19,642 nt of DNA from Thermoplasmata archaeon (GTDB taxonomy: Archaea > Thermoplasmatota > Thermoplasmata > Halarchaeoplasmatales > Halarchaeoplasmataceae), in contig JAFDUB010000020.1 of assembly GCA_019594025.1 (NCBI GenBank), positions 1-19,642 on the forward strand, written 5' to 3'. This document shows, in pieces, positions 14,659-19,642 of this stretch (its first letter is position 1; each line of letters starts with the position of its first letter). The position numbers and the translations under genes were made by a program. The notes under the pieces are model-generated. The model did not search any database, had not been told where the DNA came from, and worked only from the letters and a program-made list of their open reading frames with translations.

Positions 14659-15336
14659 ATGCAGCGGATCCCTGGAAATTGGAAAGTTGAAAAAACTTTC
14701 AAAAGCAAAAAAAACACCGTTCTTAAGATCAAGTACGAAGAGAAGTATTACGTAGTCAAAAAGTACAGTGCAGATTTTATCGATTGGATGGAAATCGAGC
14801 GTGGACTTCTAAAAAAATGCTGTAGAGAAGGTGTATCCGCCCCTGAGATCTTGGACTCTGAAAGCAACATATTATTACTCCAGTACATTCCCGGTAAAAG
14901 CGCTAAAGAACTCTTCGATTTGGATGGGGATAAAAAAGATATACTCTCAGATATAGCGGACTGGCTTTCTCGATTCCATAAAATTATCGGAGAACGGAGG
15001 GGGGATTCCATACTTTCTAACTTCATCATAGCTGATGATGGTGTTTACGGCATCGATTTTGAAGAGGGTGGTGAAGAGGATATACTGAGAGATGTTGGTG
15101 ACCTGTGTGCATCCGTGCTAAGGATGAAACCGGCCTTTACAGAAAACAAATTTGCTTTAGTTGAATTCTTTTTGAACGAATACTTTTCAAGATCATCTCA
15201 ACCAAGGTTGGATATGACTGATCCAATTGTAGAATCGTTGAACCACTACTCAAAGTACGGTTCAGACGGTGAGATCGTTAGGGAATGGGCTGAAAAGATC
15301 AAAGAAGAAGGTTTAGGTAATATATCTGGAAACTGA
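14659..15336 (+). CDS. small Bud32/RIO-like atypical kinase
   Basis: This 225-residue cytosolic protein has a reduced protein-kinase-like fold. In order are a candidate ATP-binding Lys (YYVVKKYS, 34-35), a helix Glu (MEIERGLLKKC, about 46), a hinge-like LLLQYIPGKSAKELF, the catalytic loop RRGDSILSNFII with Asp116 and Asn121, and the metal-binding GIDFEEG with Asp133. The loop matches Bud32 (HGDxxxSN), except that His is replaced by Arg114. Size and motif spacing fit Bud32, but the gene is not fused to Kae1, and a second, specialised kinase is as likely. Targets are unknown. The last 38 bases overlap the 3' end of the oppositely oriented ECF T component gene. Confidence 0.65.
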   Translation: MQRIPGNWKVEKTFKSKKNTVLKIKYEEKYYVVKKYSADFIDWMEIERGLLKKCCREGVSAPEILDSESNILLLQYIPGKSAKELFDLDGDKKDILSDIADWLSRFHKIIGERRGDSILSNFIIADDGVYGIDFEEGGEEDILRDVGDLCASVLRMKPAFTENKFALVEFFLNEYFSRSSQPRLDMTDPIVESLNHYSKYGSDGEIVREWAEKIKEEGLGNISGN

Positions 15337-16021
15337 ATATCATTAAGCTGATCACAAGTGTAAGATCCCAAAAGGTAAATTTGATCGGGTGCAAAAATGT
15401 TTTTTTCCTGTACATCCCGAAGCCCCTACCTTCCATGGATGAAGCTAACGTATTCACCTTAGACATGGCTGAAAACAAAAGAGGCATGGTGGTGTACCTT
15501 ACCGAGCTTATCAGCCCCTTTATGTTTTTATCTATCCTCAATCCCCTTATCTTCTGTGCCTGCTGCACGTTGGATAACTCGAATTGGAATATAGGTGCGA
15601 ACCTCATGGCCAGTACGAGTAGAAAACTATAGCGGTACAGTACACCAACATTGGCCAGTCCTGAGGCCAGGTCTCTAGGTTCCGTAGTACCCACGAATAT
15701 CCATGACATGGTGATGAGGGAGAAGAACCTGCCGGAGATGAGAAAACCGTTGACCACACTTCCCCATGTAACATCGAAGAGCCATAGATCGAACAAAGGT
15801 TCACCCTCGGGTACGAAGATGATCTGTGCAACGAATATGGCGACCACAAGTGCCAATATACTCTTACCGAAGCGCCCTTTAACTTTGTATATAAGCTTTA
15901 AAAACACCAATAGTAACACGAAACACAGCAGAATCCACACTGAACCAACCAAAAAGACCATGGACGCTCCTAGAACAAGGGCCAATAGTTTGGCTACCGG
16001 ATTAACTCGGTTTTGGATGAT
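15299..16021 (-). CDS. ECF transporter T component (EcfT/YkoC type)
   Basis: This integral membrane subunit couples the ATPases to the substrate-binding S component. It has about five to six hydrophobic helices and the two cytoplasmic coupling motifs ending in Arg-Gly: AQKIRGLR and SMEGRGFG. Conventional calling would start at TTG 15985, but that removes the usual N-terminal segment, here NRVNPVAKLLALVLG, and TTG has no ribosome site. A strong AGGAGG (16027-16032) stands exactly 5 bases before an in-frame ATC (16019-16021), with a second ATC next to it. The frame is closed by TAG a few codons further up. I therefore place the start at ATC 16021, giving about 240 residues; a sequencing error in a normal start is the alternative. 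It overlaps the end of the ATPase gene by 20 bases. Confidence 0.82.
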   Translation of the reverse strand: MIQNRVNPVAKLLALVLGASMVFLVGSVWILLCFVLLLVFLKLIYKVKGRFGKSILALVVAIFVAQIIFVPEGEPLFDLWLFDVTWGSVVNGFLISGRFFSLITMSWIFVGTTEPRDLASGLANVGVLYRYSFLLVLAMRFAPIFQFELSNVQQAQKIRGLRIDKNIKGLISSVRYTTMPLLFSAMSKVNTLASSMEGRGFGMYRKKTFLHPIKFTFWDLTLVISLMIFSFQIYYLNLLL

Positions 16022-17501
16022 CGATCCCTCCTATATGATCTACTTTGTCGGGTTCGCCGTCATAGACGATCTTGCCCTCTTTCATCACCACCGTTCTAGT
16101 GCAGAATTTACTAGCAAAATCAGCATCATGGGTCACGATTAAAAGTGTCTTCCCACTTTTCCAGAATGAGTTCATGATATCAGCCATCAAAAGGGCGTTC
16201 TTGTGATCCTGACCTGAAAAGGGCTCGTCGATCATTATCAACTTGGGTCCGTGCAGTGAAGACGAGTATATATTCAACCGTCTTTTTTGACCGAAGCTCA
16301 GGTTATGAGGATGTGTTGACTCCTCTACTCCCTCTTCTTTAGTTATATCCTTCAGCCGTTTTTCGGCGTTGTTCATCCCTTTCGAGAAGTTTTTCGGTCC
16401 GAACATCATCTCCTTTTTTACGGTGTTTTCAAATATCTGGTGATTGGGATTCTGAAACACGTATCCTATCCTTTTACCGAGTTTCCACGGTGAAACTTTG
16501 TTAGAACGGTTCATGTTTTCTTGGAATAACCTTATGCTGCCCTTCTGCACATTCAAAAGACCGGATATATGTTTGATCAACGTGGTCTTTCCAGAGCCGT
16601 TTCTCCCCATAAGCGCGATAATTTCTCCCTTTTTGACGTCCAAATTAATATTATCAAGTATCTTATTCCCATCTACGGTATAACTGAGGTTCTTTACTTT
16701 CAATATTGAAGGACTGTTACCAGTTGTTTCCCTGTTATATTCCGGATAGGAATAATCTGTAAACTTTACACATTCTTCCTTAGTTAACCCTTGAAAATCG
16801 TGAACATCCTCTTTTAGGATACCGTTCTCCAATCTTATCATCCTGTCTACATGATCCACCAATCCACCGATCCTATGTTCGGCAAGTATCAACGTGAGGT
16901 ATTGACTCTTCCTACGTACTTCCTCCACAGCACTCAGTACCTCTTCCATGGATCCGGGGTCCAGGTTAGATGTAGGCTCGTCGAGTATCAATATACGTGG
17001 ATTCAAAACCAGCATGGACGCGATGGCTATCTTCTGTTTCTCACCACCGGAAAGGGTAGATAGTTTTCTATACCTCAGTTCACTACAGTTTAAATCTTTC
17101 AAAGTGGTTTCAATCCTTTTATTTATCTTTCTTCTGGAGATGCATCTGTTCTCCAACCCAAAGGCGATCTCATCCTCCACGTATTCAGTACAAAACTGAG
17201 ACTCTGGATCCTGATGTACCATGCTTATCTGCCTTGCAAGTTGAATGGTGTTTAAGTCTTTCTTTCCATTCAACCGGATGGTACCTCCTACTTCTGCAGG
17301 TATTATCTGAGGTATGAATCCGCATAGACAGTTCATCAACGTCGATTTTCCCGACGCACTGTCACCTGCAAGCCAGATAAATTCACCCTTCTTTACCGAA
17401 AAGGAGATATTTTTTACGGAATGCTCGTCTCTACTTGGATACCTTACGGACAACTTCTTGACATCCAGCAGTGGCCCTTTATCATTCGATACGGATCTCA
17501 T
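16002..17501 (-). CDS. ECF transporter fused double ATPase (YkoD type)
   Basis: This 499-residue cytoplasmic protein joins two complete ABC ATPase domains that power vitamin uptake with the T and S components. Domain 1 has Walker A GDSASGKS (46-53), Q-loop HQDPESQ, signature LSGGEKQ (150-156), Walker B LILDEPTSNLD and switch His in AEHR. Domain 2 has GRNGSGKT (299-306), QNPNHQ, the altered signature LSFGQKRR (401-408), LIMIDEP and THD. Fusion of the two ATPases is characteristic of YkoD rather than separate EcfA1/EcfA2. The start ATG lies inside the S component gene (20-base overlap), with GGTGA 9 bases before it. Its own end overlaps the T component, so the set is translationally coupled. 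Confidence 0.92.
   Translation of the reverse strand: MRSVSNDKGPLLDVKKLSVRYPSRDEHSVKNISFSVKKGEFIWLAGDSASGKSTLMNCLCGFIPQIIPAEVGGTIRLNGKKDLNTIQLARQISMVHQDPESQFCTEYVEDEIAFGLENRCISRRKINKRIETTLKDLNCSELRYRKLSTLSGGEKQKIAIASMLVLNPRILILDEPTSNLDPGSMEEVLSAVEEVRRKSQYLTLILAEHRIGGLVDHVDRMIRLENGILKEDVHDFQGLTKEECVKFTDYSYPEYNRETTGNSPSILKVKNLSYTVDGNKILDNINLDVKKGEIIALMGRNGSGKTTLIKHISGLLNVQKGSIRLFQENMNRSNKVSPWKLGKRIGYVFQNPNHQIFENTVKKEMMFGPKNFSKGMNNAEKRLKDITKEEGVEESTHPHNLSFGQKRRLNIYSSSLHGPKLIMIDEPFSGQDHKNALLMADIMNSFWKSGKTLLIVTHDADFASKFCTRTVVMKEGKIVYDGEPDKVDHIGGIDHPKPS
16027..16032 (-). promoter_or_regulatory. Shine-Dalgarno site that decides the T component start
   Basis: Minus-strand AGGAGG sits 5 bases before ATC 16021, the same spacing as GGTGA to ATG at three other genes in the window. 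The first conventional codon in this frame, TTG 15985, is 41 bases away, too far for this site to serve. Confidence 0.55.
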
Positions 17502-18522
17502 GTATATCCTTCACCCAATATGCTCCGTCGTATCCATCGGCAACGATCATATATCGATCGTCTTCGTAGGATATTATTACATTGCCATCGTACATTATAC
17601 TGTTAAGATCGAAAACCGCTGAGTAACCGTCTGTGGCTACCACCTCTATACTGATACTTTCGTTTCTAGGCTCTGCATGCTTGATTATCAGGTTCAACGG
17701 TATGCCGGTGTAGTTCTTCTCGGGAACATGTGTCACAGAACCTACGAGTTCCGCCGAAACCACGGTTTCATGTTCCGGGAAATCATTGTAAACAAAAACG
17801 TATTCATTGTTTACATCGCCTGTTACAAGTATCTCCTCTGCACCGGGAGAAACGTAAACGTTGTTGAAGTAGTAAACACCGCCGACGGTAAAGGCTACCA
17901 GGAAGATCACGGTAACGATGATGCTGGCGTATTTGACGTGTACCGGTTGTTTATCTTCCTTATCCACTGTCCTGTGCATCAGACCTCCCTGTTCAAGAGA
18001 CTCCATCATTTGAAGGGAGATGTATCCGCCGAATAATATGCCGGAACCGAAGGCGAGCATCCCCAGCATCATTATGAGGATTAGGGGGACTCCCGAGAAA
18101 AAAAATGCCTGAAAGACGAAAACGTTGGATGCCGCAGAAACCCCACCCGCTATCGAGTAAGGAACAATATTGCGTTTTTCTTTGGTTTTATCGTTGAAGA
18201 GAACTGCATCAATCAGTAATCCCTGGATAAGGGATACCACCACTATGACCACGCCGTGGGTACCTCCTAAAAATAACTCCACCATCCCTTTCAGAAGACC
18301 GGTTGTCGTTCCTACACCCTTCTTTTTCGTAATACCCACTGCGAGAACTATCCAGATCACATGTAGTCCCGCCATGAACTGCCCGGCACCGAAGGGGACC
18401 CCGACGATCCTGTTGATCAGGTTTCCAAGGTAACCTATGTAAGTGGATAACCCTCCTCCTAGAGCGGAGAGCAGAGCGATGGTAACCATGTCCTTGGTTG
18501 AAAAATGATATTTACCGTTCAC
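17482..18522 (-). CDS. YkoE-like ECF S component fused to an extracellular molybdopterin-fold-like domain
   Basis: This 346-residue protein has two parts. Residues 1-180 form a multi-helix S component resembling YkoE, the substrate-binding subunit for thiamine precursor (HMP/thiamine) uptake: GTTTGLLKGMVELFLGGTHG followed by SLIQGLLIDAVLF is the closest match. After a charged linker comes an extra helix (about 198-218) and a domain of about 118 residues (228-346), predicted to face outward. It shows YTGIPLNLII, VVATDGYSAVFDL and GAYWVKDIHEIRI, the pattern of the sulfite-oxidase type Mo-cofactor-binding fold; the usual Mo-ligand Cys is not seen. S components normally lack this domain. GTG 18522 starts 11 bases inside the phosphoesterase gene. 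S component identity is good; the substrate and the domain's ligand are inferred. Confidence 0.8.
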   Translation of the reverse strand: MNGKYHFSTKDMVTIALLSALGGGLSTYIGYLGNLINRIVGVPFGAGQFMAGLHVIWIVLAVGITKKKGVGTTTGLLKGMVELFLGGTHGVVIVVVSLIQGLLIDAVLFNDKTKEKRNIVPYSIAGGVSAASNVFVFQAFFFSGVPLILIMMLGMLAFGSGILFGGYISLQMMESLEQGGLMHRTVDKEDKQPVHVKYASIIVTVIFLVAFTVGGVYYFNNVYVSPGAEEILVTGDVNNEYVFVYNDFPEHETVVSAELVGSVTHVPEKNYTGIPLNLIIKHAEPRNESISIEVVATDGYSAVFDLNSIMYDGNVIISYEDDRYMIVADGYDGAYWVKDIHEIRIE

Positions 18523-19642
18523 CTTCCACCACCGTTAAGGTCTTCACATACTTAACCCATCTAGCGCCGGCGGATTCATACAGGTTCCAGCCCTGTCCAT
18601 CATAGGACGTATTCTCACAGTTCTCATTGTCGTAGTACCCGTCGTCGGGCATGAAAACCAGTCTTGGCCCGTCGCTCCATCCATCTATGGTCTGGTTGTT
18701 GTAAGTAAGGGCCAGTATGAACTCTCCCTGCTCCGATAGGAAATAATCGTCTGGATATACGTTCAGATACCCGAAGTTTTGGCTGTGACCGTCTATGGAA
18801 CTAACGATCAGTGTATCGTTTTCATCCATCCCGCCTACCTTCTCGAGTACGGTGCTGATCTTGACTCCCCTGTAATAGGCCTCTCCCCTCTGATTACCGA
18901 ACTGATTTTCGAAGGACGATATACCTGAAACGCCTTCCTGTTCCATCAACTGCAGCAGTCTCTCGTAGGTGATGTGTACCTTCTCATCTCCTCTCCCCAC
19001 GATGATCTCGAATATGTTCTGTTCAGGTGTATCTATTGGTACCTTTTCAAATGTGAGTCCGGTGCCGTCAGCGGTCACATGTGTGTAATGATGTACTCCG
19101 TCCACCAGCGATCCTCCACCTCCACCGGTTATCAAACGATGGGTATCGTGTGAAACGTCCTCATGATAAGCGTGTATATGGCCAGACATGAACACATCTA
19201 TGTTACCCTGGGAGATGTACCGCTCCAGCATCTCGTTGGATCCTTCATCCAATGTATGACCTCCTCCGAAGGGGTCGTAGTACGGGGCGTGGGTGACGAT
19301 CACGTTCTGCTTGTCCTCTAACACCTGTGTGTCGATCCAGTCTATCTGGTCTTCAGTCAACGAAAGCTCTGATGTATCCAGAAATATGAAGTTGTAGTCC
19401 GAGTAAACGAACGAATACTCTGTAGGTGCAAGGACTGTTTCGTATATCTCGGTACCGTCGAACCGGTTATCGTGATTTCCTATTGTTGTGTAGACGGGAA
19501 ACCCTGCATTGTCGATGATTTCCATAACAGTCTCGTATTCATCCTGTTGAGAGTGCGGTGTTAAGTCTCCCGTATGTATCAAGAATTCTATATCCCCCAT
19601 ATCATCAACGGCCTCCTGGAAGATGTGATTCATGCCCTGGGT
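18512..19642 (-). CDS. metallophosphoesterase with C-terminal molybdopterin-fold-like domain (5' end outside window)
   Basis: The frame is open to the window edge, so the N-terminus, including the first metal motif (D-x-H/D) and any signal peptide, is missing; 376 residues are visible. Calcineurin-like motifs remain: HTGDL, GNHD, THAPY and GHIHAYH. Counting from the ATG at 19633, the phosphoesterase part ends at about residue 200. A second domain (205-373) follows, with YYRGVKISTVLEKVG, SSIDGHS, GPRLVFMPDDG and SAGARWVKYVKTL, the same kind of Mo-cofactor-like fold as in the next gene. The enzyme would hydrolyse a phosphomonoester or diester and is probably exported, judging from its partner domain; export is inference. 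It overlaps the S component gene by 11 bases, so both are made together. The ATG at 19633 is not taken as the true start. Confidence 0.82.
   Translation of the reverse strand, partial: TQGMNHIFQEAVDDMGDIEFLIHTGDLTPHSQQDEYETVMEIIDNAGFPVYTTIGNHDNRFDGTEIYETVLAPTEYSFVYSDYNFIFLDTSELSLTEDQIDWIDTQVLEDKQNVIVTHAPYYDPFGGGHTLDEGSNEMLERYISQGNIDVFMSGHIHAYHEDVSHDTHRLITGGGGGSLVDGVHHYTHVTADGTGLTFEKVPIDTPEQNIFEIIVGRGDEKVHITYERLLQLMEQEGVSGISSFENQFGNQRGEAYYRGVKISTVLEKVGGMDENDTLIVSSIDGHSQNFGYLNVYPDDYFLSEQGEFILALTYNNQTIDGWSDGPRLVFMPDDGYYDNENCENTSYDGQGWNLYESAGARWVKYVKTLTVVEGER

Noticed and set aside
15651..16142. 163-codon plus-strand frame opposite the T component and ATPase
   Set aside because: Composition is that of an antisense shadow and it has no initiation signals.

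Overview
The window most likely comes from an anaerobic archaeon, probably a euryarchaeote-grade lineage; I cannot name the group. Four things point this way. Several genes carry archaeal promoters, with a TATA-like box about 24-28 bases before the start codon and so little or no leader. Genes that do have a leader share a GGTGA Shine-Dalgarno, typically 5 bases before ATG. There is a tungsten-type aldehyde:ferredoxin oxidoreductase. The gene content (universal stress protein, archaeal-style threonine synthase, DUF457 membrane hydrolase, ECF transporter) fits. Proteins are moderately acidic. No rRNA, tRNA, CRISPR array, insertion sequence or phage gene was seen.

Layout. 1-136 is the tail of an unidentified reading frame, followed by about 330 bases without a gene. 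An Eis-like GNAT acetyltransferase (minus) diverges from a plus-strand metabolic block at 2005-7459: homoserine dehydrogenase, aldehyde ferredoxin oxidoreductase, an uncharacterised probable TIM-barrel protein, a PLP aminotransferase, and a DUF3795 zinc-ribbon gene broken by a one-base frameshift. A minus-strand group at 7456-9945 holds a sugar-nucleotidyltransferase, a YdjM/DUF457 membrane protein, a membrane-tethered OB-fold protein and a two-TM protein of unknown function. Then come a universal stress protein (plus), a MATE exporter and threonine synthase (both minus), and on the plus strand MsrB, a polytopic membrane protein with an EEISWGQR motif, and a small Bud32-like kinase. The right end (15299-19642, minus) is a tightly overlapping operon: metallophosphoesterase, ECF S component, fused double ATPase and ECF T component.

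How the genes may work together. The right-hand operon has the S-A-A-T order of the YkoEDC thiamine/HMP-type ECF transporter. It is unusual because the S component carries an extra C-terminal domain outside the membrane that resembles the sulfite-oxidase molybdopterin-binding fold, and the adjacent phosphoesterase carries a related domain. This suggests a joined system that dephosphorylates, captures and imports a cofactor or precursor, and it is the best candidate for an undescribed system here. The homoserine dehydrogenase-AOR pair, with the TIM-barrel and aminotransferase genes, may be a ferredoxin-linked amino-acid/aldehyde module; this is inference. Homoserine dehydrogenase and threonine synthase are two steps of threonine synthesis, found about 9 kb apart.

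Start codons were chosen from promoter or ribosome-site position, so several differ from the longest possible reading frame.
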